DNA from: an uncultured Eubacteriales bacterium
GTDB lineage: Bacteria; Bacillota; Clostridia; Christensenellales; Aristaeellaceae
Length of the DNA stretch: 64,000 nt
Assembly (NCBI GenBank): GCA_902765735.1
Contig: CACXBB010000002.1
Coordinates: 1-64,000, forward strand
Direction of reading: 5' to 3'
Positions 54,839 through 63,166 of this stretch are shown here, one piece after another. Position 1 is the stretch's first letter, and each line of letters opens with the position of its first letter. The position numbers were made by a program, and so were the translations under genes. The notes under the pieces are model-generated. The model saw nothing but the letters and a program-made list of their open reading frames with translations, did no database searches and had not been told where the DNA came from.

Positions 54839-56221
54839 CTATTCGTTTTCGCCGACCATGATCTTATAGATCCCGGCGGCCCTCCTGCCGCGCCTGACGG
54901 CCTTTGACTCCCGGTTGGCGGGGATCTCGTACTTCAGGCACACCCAGGAACCGGCGCTTTCGGCGGCCTTCGCGGAGTACAGGGCGTTGGCGTTCTCCTG
55001 CTTCCAGCCGGTGTAGACCTTGTTGTAGTAGCCCAGCAGGTCGTTGAGTATCATCTCATGCTCGGCGGCGACGACCTGCTCTTTGGTGATGGTCGGATTG
55101 CCCGCCCCGGCATACTTGCGGTAATAGGCCATCAACTTCAAGGACTCCTCGCCGGTCCACTGGGCGCAGCCCAGCCCGAACTTGCCGCGCCAGGTCTCCG
55201 TGCTCTCCTGGGGCTCGTTGTACTCCCAGGTGTCCGTCGATTTGTCGTATTCCCAGGCGTCCGGCGTGCCGTATTGCAGCTTCAGGCCGGCCAGCTGCAC
55301 CATGAATTCCTCCAGCGCGTTCAGGTCGATCTCCCATACGCGCCGGCCAGACCAGTTGTCGAGGTAGTAGTTTTCGTCGCCGTAGCGCATGTGCACCCGC
55401 GCGGAGCCGGTGTAGGCGTCCATGTCCTCCGGGGACAGGTACACGTCGGTGACCACGTAGCCGTTCGCGCCGTGGGTGTAGTAGTTGCCGCCGTCCAGAT
55501 AGCAGAAATATCGGGGACGTATGTACTCGAGATCGGGGTGCTCCGGGGTGCTCTCATAGCCGCTTCTCTCGAACAGTCCGTAGCCGCCCTCGGAGTAGAT
55601 GTTCGCGCAGACGCCCGCGGCGAAGGCGGGCTCAAAGCCGCGATCCATCAGAAGCTCCGCGATCTTGCCCAGGGTCCCGGCCTTCGCGCCCAGCGAGGCG
55701 CAGGCGCGGAGGTTGTCCGCCATTTCGGCATTGGACAGGGTCGGCGGAACGTCGCCCGCCGTCTCATCCTGCGCGTCGGGCGCCTCCGGCGCGTCGGGCG
55801 CGGCGGCGTCCCCGGGGTCGGTCACCTCTGCGGCGCCGGCGTCCTCCGCCGGGACGGCTTCATCCTCCAGAACCAGTTCCGCGTCGGACAGGGGATCGGA
55901 GGCCTCGTCCGCATCGTCGTCGAACAGGGCCGGCTGATCGGCCCCGGGCTGGTCCGTTTCGGGCAGGTCCGTTTCGGGCAGGTCCGTTTCGGGCAGGTCC
56001 GTTTCGGGCAGGTCCGTCTCGGACAAGTCCGTCTCGGACAGGTCCGTCCCGTCGCCCAACTCCAGCTCCTCGCATTCGACGGGTTCATCCACGGCTTCCG
56101 CGGTGAAGGTGACCTCGATCTCTTCCGGTTCGATTGCCGCCTCGGCCAGGCCCGACGCCGTCAGCGCCAGCGCCAGCGCGGCCGCAAGGGACAATGCGCG
56201 TTTGATATATCTCTTTCTCAT
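54839..56221 (-). CDS. Exported protein with acidic repeat tract and phage-tail-lysozyme-type domain
   Basis: 460 residues from the ATG at 56221, after AAAGGAG. A signal peptide (ALSLAAALALALTASGLAEA) is followed by an acidic linker with 5-residue repeats DLSET/DLPET (about residues 59-90) and an Asp/Ala-rich stretch to 165. The C-terminal 290 residues resemble phage tail lysozyme domains: LLMDRGFEPAFAAGVCANIY, SEGGYGLFER, FGLGCAQWTGEESLKLM. It probably cleaves peptidoglycan at the cell surface. No phage genes are near. Own promoter at 56262-56290. Confidence 0.82.
   Translation of the reverse strand: MRKRYIKRALSLAAALALALTASGLAEAAIEPEEIEVTFTAEAVDEPVECEELELGDGTDLSETDLSETDLPETDLPETDLPETDLPETDQPGADQPALFDDDADEASDPLSDAELVLEDEAVPAEDAGAAEVTDPGDAAAPDAPEAPDAQDETAGDVPPTLSNAEMADNLRACASLGAKAGTLGKIAELLMDRGFEPAFAAGVCANIYSEGGYGLFERSGYESTPEHPDLEYIRPRYFCYLDGGNYYTHGANGYVVTDVYLSPEDMDAYTGSARVHMRYGDENYYLDNWSGRRVWEIDLNALEEFMVQLAGLKLQYGTPDAWEYDKSTDTWEYNEPQESTETWRGKFGLGCAQWTGEESLKLMAYYRKYAGAGNPTITKEQVVAAEHEMILNDLLGYYNKVYTGWKQENANALYSAKAAESAGSWVCLKYEIPANRESKAVRRGRRAAGIYKIMVGENE
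55951..56045. repeat. 15-bp tandem repeat inside the lysozyme-domain gene
   Basis: About six and a half units of GGTCCGTTTCGGGCA and variants (GGTCCGTCTCGGACA). Four central units are identical, the outer ones diverged. They encode the DLPET/DLSET acidic linker and keep frame, so copy number can vary without breaking the gene. Confidence 0.9.
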
Positions 56222-56261
56222 CGCGGGGTTCTCCTTTGACGCAAACACGTTTATACACCTT

Positions 56262-56290
56262 ATTTTACCACAATATCACAGTTTAATCAA
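56262..56290 (-). promoter_or_regulatory. Sigma-A promoter of the lysozyme-domain gene
   Basis: On the minus strand TTGATT, 17 bases, TAAAAT (TGTGG before the -10), 41 bases upstream of the start codon. Confidence 0.78.
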
Positions 56291-56328
56291 GATGTGGTTT
56301 CCAGGGAATGTATGGAAAGATTGCATGC

Positions 56329-57876
56329 TCACTCTTCGAGGCTGACCAGCAGCCGCTCCAGCAGATGCCAGGTCTTGGGGATCGAGGCGAGGAAGAGCGT
56401 TTCCTCGGGGGAATGGGCGTTTAACACATCGGGGCCGATGCTGACCATATCGAGGCCTTCCGCCAGTTCATAGAACACGCCGCACTCAAGCCCTGCATGG
56501 ATCGCCTCCACCTTGATCGCCTCGCCGTTCTGCGCTTCGTAGATGCGCTGTATGACCGGCACCAGCCGGCTGTCCGCCCTGGCGGGCCAGGGCCTCGAGA
56601 CTTCGGTGATGCTGATCGACAGGCCGTTTTCGGACGCCAGCGCCCGGAACTGATACTCGATTTCTACAAGCCTTTCGGGGGACGAGCTTCGGGGCATCTG
56701 GCGGATCTCGATGCCGTCCGCGTCGGCGCGAATCTGCCCCAGGTTGGACGAGCTCTCCACCAGGCCGTCGATCACCTCGGACATCGTGTACACGCCGTTG
56801 ATCGATGAGGTGACATAGTCCAGTATCCGCCCTGTCTGGTCCGCATCGAACACCTTTTCAGCGGCATCCGCGTCGGTCACGGCGAGGGTCAGCCCGTCCT
56901 CGACGCCCGCATAGGCCTTGCGCAGGGCCGCCTCTTCCTCCGCGACGATCCCCTCCAGCGCCGCCCGGTCGGCCGTGTCGATCATGAGGATCGCCTGCGC
57001 CTTCGCGGGGATGGCGTTGTCGGCGATGCCGCCGGTCAGTGACACCAGCTCATAGGGAAGTTCCCCGCCGAGCCGGTCCAGTATCCCGGCCAGGGCGACG
57101 ATGCCGTTGCACCTTCCTTCTCCGATCATCACGCCGGAGTGGCCGCCCGAGAGCCCCGATATGGCGACGGAAACCGCCGTGCCCATTGTCGCGTCGGTCA
57201 GCGCGGGGTCGCCGGTGAGCACGACGGTGGCGTCCGCGGCCGAGCTGACGGTGACGGTGTCGCTCTGTTCGCTGTCGATGTTGATCAGGTATTGAACGCC
57301 CGCCATGTCCTCCGGGGTGACGGCCAGCACGCCCGACATGTCGATCTCCTCGTCGGTCGTGAATATGATGCGCAGGGGGCCGTGGGCCATGCGGCCCTTC
57401 ACGACGGACATCACGAGGGCGACCCCCGCGCCGTCATCCGCGCCGAGGGTGGTGCCGTCGGCGGTCAGCGTTCCGGCGTCCCGGTCCACGATGAGTTCGA
57501 TCGGGTCGGTCAGCGGATCGAAGGGGTGGTCCTCCGCGGCGACGCAGACCATGTCCAGGTGGGTCTGAAGCGCGATCAGCGGCAGGCCCTCGAAGCCCTC
57601 CGTCGCGGGGATGTCGAAGAAGAGGTCGTTGGCTTCGTTCTGCCTGACCTCGAAGCCCAGCGCCTCCGCCCATGCCTTCAGGCGGTCGCTCACGGCCTTC
57701 TCGTGCTTGGACTGCCTCGGGACGGCCGCCAGTATCCGGAAGTTCTCGATGAAATCGTCGATGATGGCGGAATCCTCCGGCATAGCGGCGTCGGCCGCGG
57801 GCTCGCACAGCGAAGGCAGCGCCAGCGCCATGACCAGCAGGCACGAGAGCGCGGCGATGATCCACTTGGCTTTCAT
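56329..57876 (-). CDS. pepD: Exported aminoacyl-histidine dipeptidase-like peptidase (M20C, PepD)
   Basis: 515 residues. Metal ligands in IALQTHLDMVC, GADDGAGVALVM, FTTDEEIDMSG, NIDSEQ and DVLNAHSPEE follow the M20C beta-alanyl-histidine dipeptidase order, and GLSGGHSGVMIGEGR is the dimerisation-domain motif. Unlike normal cytosolic PepD it begins with a signal sequence (IIAALSCLLVMALALPSLC-EP), so it should act outside the membrane on dipeptides. GAGGAGG precedes the ATG by 10 bases. Confidence 0.9.
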   Translation of the reverse strand: MKAKWIIAALSCLLVMALALPSLCEPAADAAMPEDSAIIDDFIENFRILAAVPRQSKHEKAVSDRLKAWAEALGFEVRQNEANDLFFDIPATEGFEGLPLIALQTHLDMVCVAAEDHPFDPLTDPIELIVDRDAGTLTADGTTLGADDGAGVALVMSVVKGRMAHGPLRIIFTTDEEIDMSGVLAVTPEDMAGVQYLINIDSEQSDTVTVSSAADATVVLTGDPALTDATMGTAVSVAISGLSGGHSGVMIGEGRCNGIVALAGILDRLGGELPYELVSLTGGIADNAIPAKAQAILMIDTADRAALEGIVAEEEAALRKAYAGVEDGLTLAVTDADAAEKVFDADQTGRILDYVTSSINGVYTMSEVIDGLVESSSNLGQIRADADGIEIRQMPRSSSPERLVEIEYQFRALASENGLSISITEVSRPWPARADSRLVPVIQRIYEAQNGEAIKVEAIHAGLECGVFYELAEGLDMVSIGPDVLNAHSPEETLFLASIPKTWHLLERLLVSLEE

Positions 57877-57915
57877 ATCGGTCGGCCTCCTCTTCGTATT
57901 CCTGCGGAATGCGGG

Positions 57916-58404
57916 CTAACGCATCCTCCGGCTGATCCTCCGCCATATGTAGCCGATATCAAACCTCGCCCCGCCGACGAACACGGCCAGGAACACGGTC
58001 AGTAACAGGCTGGCGACGATCCAGATGACGGCGACGCGAATGGCCCCGCCGCCGGGGTTCTCGAACACCGGGTCGCCCTCCAGGTGGAAGTGCGACGGGT
58101 CGCTGACATCGTAGCGCACGTCCACCTCCGTGCCCGGGGGGAACTTATCCTGCGACATGCTGTTTCCGTAGAGCAGCCGGAGCTTCTGGCCGTCCGCCGT
58201 GAATTCGACGACGGGCTTCATGAAGGTAAAGCGGCCCTCCGAGGAGGTCTGGTATTCCACGATGACGCCGGCGGCGCGCGTGTACTCCCGCTCTTTTCTG
58301 TCGGACAGTTCGCGCCGGGTGCGAAGGCCGATGATCAGCAGAATCCACGCCATCCACGAGGCGACGGCGAAGAAGAACAACATCTTGAGGAGCATGATTC
58401 TCAC
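57916..58404 (-). CDS. DUF3592-family membrane protein
   Basis: 162 residues from the GTG at 58404 (AAAGG 5 bases upstream). An N-terminal helix (LFFFAVASWMAWILLIIGL), a beta-rich extracytoplasmic domain (AAGVIVEYQTSSEGRFTFMKPVVEF; EVDVRYDVSDPSHF) and a C-terminal helix (VIWIVASLLLTVFLAVFV) match DUF3592. Function unknown. It lies between exported-protein genes on the same strand. Confidence 0.8.
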   Translation of the reverse strand: MRIMLLKMLFFFAVASWMAWILLIIGLRTRRELSDRKEREYTRAAGVIVEYQTSSEGRFTFMKPVVEFTADGQKLRLLYGNSMSQDKFPPGTEVDVRYDVSDPSHFHLEGDPVFENPGGGAIRVAVIWIVASLLLTVFLAVFVGGARFDIGYIWRRISRRMR

Positions 58405-58431
58405 ACGTGCCTTTCATTGGTCGAAGATGCC

Positions 58432-60279
58432 TTACCGCGCCAGCTCCAGCCGCTCCCAGCCGTAGCCGTCCGGCGCCTGGCCCTCGGGCCCCATGTAGAG
58501 CTGATCGCCGTTCTGGTAGACCGTGTCGTATTTCGTGTCCACCTTGATGTGCCCGCCGTCGGTGGTCACGTATTCGTTCTGCTCCTTGATGACGTCGGAC
58601 CATCCCTCCGCCCACTTGCTGGAATCGTAATCGGAGGAAGACTGGTACTCGCTGAGCCAGCTCCCGGAATCGCCCATGATGTATTCGTAGGACTGCTGCA
58701 TCAGGCCGGCGTGGATGACATCGTCGATCTTCTGGCCGTAGGTGAGCACCACGAACAGGAAATCCATGGTGAAATTGGAATTGCCGCTCACCAGGCCGAA
58801 CAGGGGACGGTACTGGTCATAGGCCTCCTGTGAATCTGTGACGAGCATGTAGGTGAAGGGGATGTTCCAGAACATGGACTCCATTATGACGTGGCCGGTG
58901 TTCGCGCTGCTCCTGGCCATGGTGACCAGCGAGAAGCACTCGAGGTGCGAGTCGCCGCTGACGTAGTGCCGGTCGGCCACCGTGCCCTCGCAGCCGAGGG
59001 GCGTGCTGATCGAGCCGAGCTGGCTTTGCAGCTTCACCTGCGCCGCCTCCTCGGCCATCTGCCGCATGGAATCCGAAACCTCGTATTCCTCCAGAAGCGT
59101 CGCGTCCGAAAGGCCGAGCGCCTGCAAAAGCAGCGACTGATAATCCCCGGCGTTTCGATAGTTCAGGTTGGTGGTGTAGAGGCCCATGTCCACGCCCTCC
59201 GCGACCTGCGAGCCGTTGACGGTGAAGCCGGAGTAGCTCTGGTTGCTGATCATGCGGATCGCGGCGTGGCCGTCGGGGCTGTTGAGCGTCACCTCCGCCA
59301 CGCCGGGCGTCGTGGTGCTGATGAAGTTCCAGTCCACGGATACGGAAGCCGACCAGCCCTCGGGGATGAGCACGTTGGCGACGGGGATATTGGTGTTGTA
59401 GAGCGTCTGGTGGGTGAAGTAGCCCGAGGGACCGGAGGCCGCGACCTCCGTCGCCTCACTTGTGTCGCTGCCGTCCGAGATCCCGGTCAGCGGGATGCCG
59501 TCGACTTCCGGCGCGACATTGCCGTCGGAGGAATCGTTGCCGAACTGCCAGTCCTTGAGCGGCGCGTACTGTATGTACTGTATGCCCTGCTCGCACTCCG
59601 TGAGCGTCTGCTCAAACTGCGCCTCATTGATCGACGGGCCGCGGTTTCCGTTGGCGACGGTATACCAGGCGCCGCCGGTGGACATCACGCCCGAGGTCAG
59701 CTCCGCGGTGCCCTGGCCGTTCAGGGTGTAGATGAAGCAGCTGACGTCGTTGTCCTCGGTGGCGGTTTCGTAGAGCAGCGTGCCGTCCGTGCGGAGGTAG
59801 GCCGCACTGCCGTCACCGGACACGTAGATGCAGGAGAGCTCCCCGTTGATCAGCGTGAAGATCTGGTAGAGCGCTTCGGTGTATTCGTCGTTGTTCATGC
59901 CCATGAAGAGCTCGTCGGTGCCGTCGCCGTTGATGTCCTCGAGATAGTACCCGAAGGCGTCGCACTGCTCGCCGGACAGCTCCAATAGCTCCGTGCTGAC
60001 GCCCATCTGGTAGAGATCCGATTCCGTCAGGGCCTCATACCAGTCCGCGTAGAACACGTTGTAGTAGGTCTCGATCACCTGCTGATACGGCTCCGGGAAG
60101 CTGCTTTCCACGCGAAGCGCGCCCAGCTGGCTGTTCCTGGGCAGGCCGGTTGACGGGATCTGCGCCGCGGGCGATTTGCCGGAGGATGGCTTGCCGGAAG
60201 ACGGCTTGCCGGCCGCCTGGGCGCAGAGGGACGCGAGGAGCACGAGCACGAGCAGCATTGACAATACGGTCTTTTTCAT
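58432..60279 (-). CDS. Large secreted protein of unknown function
   Basis: 615 residues, CGGAGGG before the ATG. Signal peptide TVLSMLLVLVLLASLCAQAAG, then a Ser/Gly/Lys-rich linker with GKPSSGKPSSGKS repeats. EDINGDGTDELFMGM near residue 115 resembles a calcium-binding or FG-GAP-like loop seen in secreted proteins; the region around it (YNVFYADWYEAL; EALYQIFTLINGEL) is typical of VCBS-like proteins of gut Clostridia. The C-terminal half (YMLVTDSQEAYDQY, then the WSDVIKEQNEYVTT end) I do not recognise. Followed downstream on the same strand by the DUF3592 gene, 28 bases away. Confidence 0.65.
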   Translation of the reverse strand: MKKTVLSMLLVLVLLASLCAQAAGKPSSGKPSSGKSPAAQIPSTGLPRNSQLGALRVESSFPEPYQQVIETYYNVFYADWYEALTESDLYQMGVSTELLELSGEQCDAFGYYLEDINGDGTDELFMGMNNDEYTEALYQIFTLINGELSCIYVSGDGSAAYLRTDGTLLYETATEDNDVSCFIYTLNGQGTAELTSGVMSTGGAWYTVANGNRGPSINEAQFEQTLTECEQGIQYIQYAPLKDWQFGNDSSDGNVAPEVDGIPLTGISDGSDTSEATEVAASGPSGYFTHQTLYNTNIPVANVLIPEGWSASVSVDWNFISTTTPGVAEVTLNSPDGHAAIRMISNQSYSGFTVNGSQVAEGVDMGLYTTNLNYRNAGDYQSLLLQALGLSDATLLEEYEVSDSMRQMAEEAAQVKLQSQLGSISTPLGCEGTVADRHYVSGDSHLECFSLVTMARSSANTGHVIMESMFWNIPFTYMLVTDSQEAYDQYRPLFGLVSGNSNFTMDFLFVVLTYGQKIDDVIHAGLMQQSYEYIMGDSGSWLSEYQSSSDYDSSKWAEGWSDVIKEQNEYVTTDGGHIKVDTKYDTVYQNGDQLYMGPEGQAPDGYGWERLELAR

Positions 60280-60327
60280 GATTGATCCCTCCGTTTATAC
60301 TGTATCACCTGAACCGTATCCGGCCTT

Positions 60328-62178
60328 TTATTTTTTGTCCGGCATCACGCAGGAATAGTACTCCACGTCCTTGACGTCCCGGATCTCGCCGTCGTCAAAG
60401 ACGATGCGGGAGATGCCGACCCACACGGTATCGACGGAATACCAGTTGCCCAGGTTGAAGCTGTTGGACCAGCCGGTCTTGCCGGGCTCGACGGTCACCT
60501 TGTTGGACATGGAATACACCACGCCGCTGTCCAGCTTCTTGCCCCAGACGTCGGTCGTATAGCAGTTGAGCTCGAAGCCCTTGACGGTGCGGACCTTGGA
60601 GGTATTGATGACCTGCACCTTGAAGAAGAATGTGTTCACCCGCTTGACGGGGTCGTATTTGCACGTCGAGCCGATGACCAGCGGGATATAGGGCTCGGAA
60701 TAGGCCTTGGCGCTGGAGGAGAACAGCCGCGCCTGCATCTGCGGGGTCGCGTTGCCGCCGTCCGTCGACAGCCCGTTCTGCTCGCAGAAGGTGCGCACGG
60801 CGGCGGTGGTCTTTTTGCCGTAGGAGCCGTCGGCCTTATCGTTCAGATATCCCAGATCGATCAGCCGCTGCTGCAGATCGCGCACGGCCTGGCCCTTGTT
60901 GCCCGGCTTCAGGGTCTTGAAATCGGCGGCGGAGGGCGTGTAGGAGGATTTGGATTTGCCGCCGCCGGAGGAGGTGGCGGGCTTCGGCGTCACGGTCGGG
61001 TCCACGGCCTTAAAGCCCTCGGGCACGTCCCGCTTGCCCTCCAGCGCAGTCAGATCCACGCTGACCTCCTGGGTGTAGACCCGGCTGAAATGCTCGTCCT
61101 TCAATACGATGGTCAGCTTCACCCTCCGGGCGTCGGCGATGGCCTGCATGCCCGAGGCGGTGTCGGAGACGATCAGAGAATGATTCGACCCGAAGTTCCC
61201 GGTGTCGGAGGGGGAGATCGACTTGCCGATGCTGGTGCCGCGAATCTCGTCGTTGCCGTCGACGGTCACTTTGTCCACATCGACCCAGAGCGTCTGGCCG
61301 CTATAATTCTGCACCCGGAAGTACAGGTTCATGGTGACATAGTCCCTGCTGTAAGCGGTGATATTGTACTTCACGGGCTTGAGGGAGAGGCCGTTCCATG
61401 AAAGCACCGCGCCCTCGAGCACGCGCGGGGTCGGCTCGGGCGTGTCGGCGAGGGTCGGGACGGGCGTCGCCGTGGGCTCGGATTTCTGCCCTCCGAAGAG
61501 GTCGGCAAACCGGCCCTCGCTGAACCCGGACTTCTGGCCCGCGTCGGGTTTGGCCGTCTTTTCGGGGACGGGCGTCGCGGTGGGCGCGGGCGTCGCGGTG
61601 GGCGTCGCGGTGGGCACGGGCGTGGCCGTCGGGACCGGCGTGGCGGGGGAGGCGGCCGCCTTCCCGGCGCTCAGTATGAGCGATTGCGCTTTGCCGGCGC
61701 TCTGGAGGGACAGCGTGTAGTTCCCGAGGTTCAGATCGCCTTGCTGGCCGGCCTTCGACAGCCAGGACAACAGCTTGTCGAGGGACACGGATTTGTCCGA
61801 GTCCGCGACGACGCTGAGAAACGCCTGCTTCAGCACCGTGGCGTGCATGGCGTTGACGCTGCCGTCGATGGTGAGCGTCATGCGGCTCGCGGGGGAGGAG
61901 GGGCCTCCGGAGGACCCCCGGGCCTCCAGCACCACGTTGCCGTCGTCGTTCGAAAAGCGCATGCCGTCTGAGAGCATCTCGGGATTGCTCAGTATGTATT
62001 TCGTCACCTCGGCGGCAAAGCCGGCGCCTCCGAGCTTCACGAACATGGTCGGCAGGCGGGTGTTGATCCCCATCATCATCGTGGTGGGCGCAAAGCAGTC
62101 CGGCAGCGCCGCCAGCGCGGGCAGGGCGCATGTCAAAAGAAGGGCAAGCGCTATGATCACGGCCATCGTTTTCTTCAT
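60328..62178 (-). CDS. Secreted protein with Thr/Pro linkers and a peptidoglycan-binding domain
   Basis: 616 residues, G-rich RBS. Signal peptide MAVIIALALLLTCALPALA. Residues 30-175 form an unknown domain with FSNDDGNVVLEARGS and MTLTIDGSVNAMH. ATPVPTATPVPTATPT-type linkers (about 185-260, encoded near 61400-61660) separate it from a beta-rich domain and from a type 1 peptidoglycan-binding domain near 430-490 (VRDLQQRLIDLGYLNDKADGSYG). A final beta domain (YSMSNKVTVEPGKTGWSN) ends it. It is probably attached to the cell wall. Own promoter upstream. Confidence 0.75.
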   Translation of the reverse strand: MKKTMAVIIALALLLTCALPALAALPDCFAPTTMMMGINTRLPTMFVKLGGAGFAAEVTKYILSNPEMLSDGMRFSNDDGNVVLEARGSSGGPSSPASRMTLTIDGSVNAMHATVLKQAFLSVVADSDKSVSLDKLLSWLSKAGQQGDLNLGNYTLSLQSAGKAQSLILSAGKAAASPATPVPTATPVPTATPTATPAPTATPVPEKTAKPDAGQKSGFSEGRFADLFGGQKSEPTATPVPTLADTPEPTPRVLEGAVLSWNGLSLKPVKYNITAYSRDYVTMNLYFRVQNYSGQTLWVDVDKVTVDGNDEIRGTSIGKSISPSDTGNFGSNHSLIVSDTASGMQAIADARRVKLTIVLKDEHFSRVYTQEVSVDLTALEGKRDVPEGFKAVDPTVTPKPATSSGGGKSKSSYTPSAADFKTLKPGNKGQAVRDLQQRLIDLGYLNDKADGSYGKKTTAAVRTFCEQNGLSTDGGNATPQMQARLFSSSAKAYSEPYIPLVIGSTCKYDPVKRVNTFFFKVQVINTSKVRTVKGFELNCYTTDVWGKKLDSGVVYSMSNKVTVEPGKTGWSNSFNLGNWYSVDTVWVGISRIVFDDGEIRDVKDVEYYSCVMPDKK

Positions 62179-62261
62179 GGTATTTGTCCCCCTGTATACG
62201 CATTAACCGTCGTCTGCGACCGCTTTTGCAAGCCGATCGCCCTGTATCCATGAACGATAAT

Positions 62262-62290
62262 AGTTTATCATATATGAGGCAAAATTGCAA
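62262..62290 (-). promoter_or_regulatory. Promoter of the wall-binding secreted protein gene
   Basis: On the minus strand TTGCAA, 17 bases, TAAACT, 84 bases before the start codon. It diverges from the TIR gene promoter; together with the attenuator these account for the 319-base gap 62179-62497. Confidence 0.6.
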
Positions 62291-62369
62291 ATGCCATTTG
62301 ACATTTACGTTAAATAAAGGACGGAAAAGCGATGCCTTTCGCCTGATGCTGCGGATGCCGAAATCGGGG

Positions 62370-62399
62370 TTGACAACGCGAAGGGCGGCGTGTTAAAAT
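62370..62399 (+). promoter_or_regulatory. Strong sigma-A promoter of the TIR gene leader
   Basis: A perfect TTGACA -35, 18 bases, TAAAAT. Transcription would begin near 62406 and give a leader of about 90 bases before the TIR start codon. Confidence 0.8.
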
Positions 62400-62439
62400 G
62401 AGGCTGCGCTGGTTTCATACGCTTTGGCCCGGACACTGG

Positions 62440-62482
62440 AGCCCTGCACCGGATCCTGAGGATGCCGCAGGCAGGGCTTTTT
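62440..62482 (+). terminator. Leader terminator/attenuator before the TIR gene
   Basis: AGCCCTGC and GCAGGGCT (62440-62447, 62471-62478) pair around an inner ATCC/GGAT hairpin and are followed by five T residues, 16 bases before the start codon. Termination here would yield a small RNA of roughly 75 bases; read-through is needed to express TIR. Confidence 0.75.
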
Positions 62483-62497
62483 CAATGGAGCATGGTC

Positions 62498-63166
62498 ATG
62501 AACAGAGTACAGAAATACGACATATTCCTGTCCTACCGCCGCAGCGGCGGGGCAGAGACGGCAAAGCTGATGCGGGATTCGCTGTACAATCACGGGTACA
62601 GCGTGTTTCTGGATGTGGAATCCCTTCGCGCAGGCCCGTTCAATCAGGGGCTGTATAACGTGATCGACGCATGCCGGGATTTCATACTCATACTGCCGCC
62701 CAATGCGCTGGACAGGTGCGTCAACGCGGACGACTGGGTCCGGCTTGAGATCGAATACGCCCAGTCGAAGGGCAAGAACATCGTGCCGATCATGCTCAAC
62801 GGATTCCACTATCCGGAGGTCATGCCGGAGAGCCTGGAGTTCCTGAGGCTCCAAAACGGCATGCGCGCCAACATGGAGCTGTATGATGAGTTCATTGCGC
62901 GGCTTGAAAAGCAGTTTCTGATCTCCCGGCCAAGGCGCCGGATGCTGCCCGTCGTTTGCGCCATCATCGTGGTGATCGTGCTGGCGCTGGCCGTGGGCGT
63001 GGGGCTCTACGCCCGACGGCCGAAGCCGGCGGACCCCGCCGGGACGGAGACGGCCGAGCCCCAGGCGCAGGCGGCCGGGGGCGACGACAGCATGGAGGCC
63101 CTGCTGGAGGGCGTGGAGGTCCAACATCCGATCAAAGGGGACTACAAAAAGGATCTGTCCGATTAA
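62498..63166 (+). CDS. TIR-domain protein with C-terminal membrane anchor
   Basis: 222 residues from the ATG at 62498, with GGAG 7 bases upstream; ATGs at 62485 (out of frame) and 62492 fit less well. KYDIFLSYRRSGGAETAKLM starts the TIR domain; VFLDVESLRAGPFNQGLY and FILILPPNALDRC follow; WVRLEIEYAQSKGKNIVPIML contains the Glu expected for NADase-type TIR activity. A single helix (MLPVVCAIIVVIVLALAVGVGLY) near residue 160 is followed by a 50-residue acidic tail. It could be an NAD+-cleaving defence effector or a signalling adaptor; no partner defence gene is adjacent. Its 3' end overlaps the convergent gene by 4 bases. Confidence 0.88.
   Translation: MNRVQKYDIFLSYRRSGGAETAKLMRDSLYNHGYSVFLDVESLRAGPFNQGLYNVIDACRDFILILPPNALDRCVNADDWVRLEIEYAQSKGKNIVPIMLNGFHYPEVMPESLEFLRLQNGMRANMELYDEFIARLEKQFLISRPRRRMLPVVCAIIVVIVLALAVGVGLYARRPKPADPAGTETAEPQAQAAGGDDSMEALLEGVEVQHPIKGDYKKDLSD

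Noticed and set aside
54839..56221. Prophage remnant based on the phage-tail-lysozyme-type domain
   Set aside because: The protein has a signal peptide and its own promoter, and no capsid, tail, integrase or packaging genes are nearby.
62405..62482. Known riboswitch class in the TIR leader
   Set aside because: I could not match the leader to the conserved cores I know (c-di-GMP, SAM, ZTP, fluoride, glycine, preQ1); only the terminator hairpin is supported.
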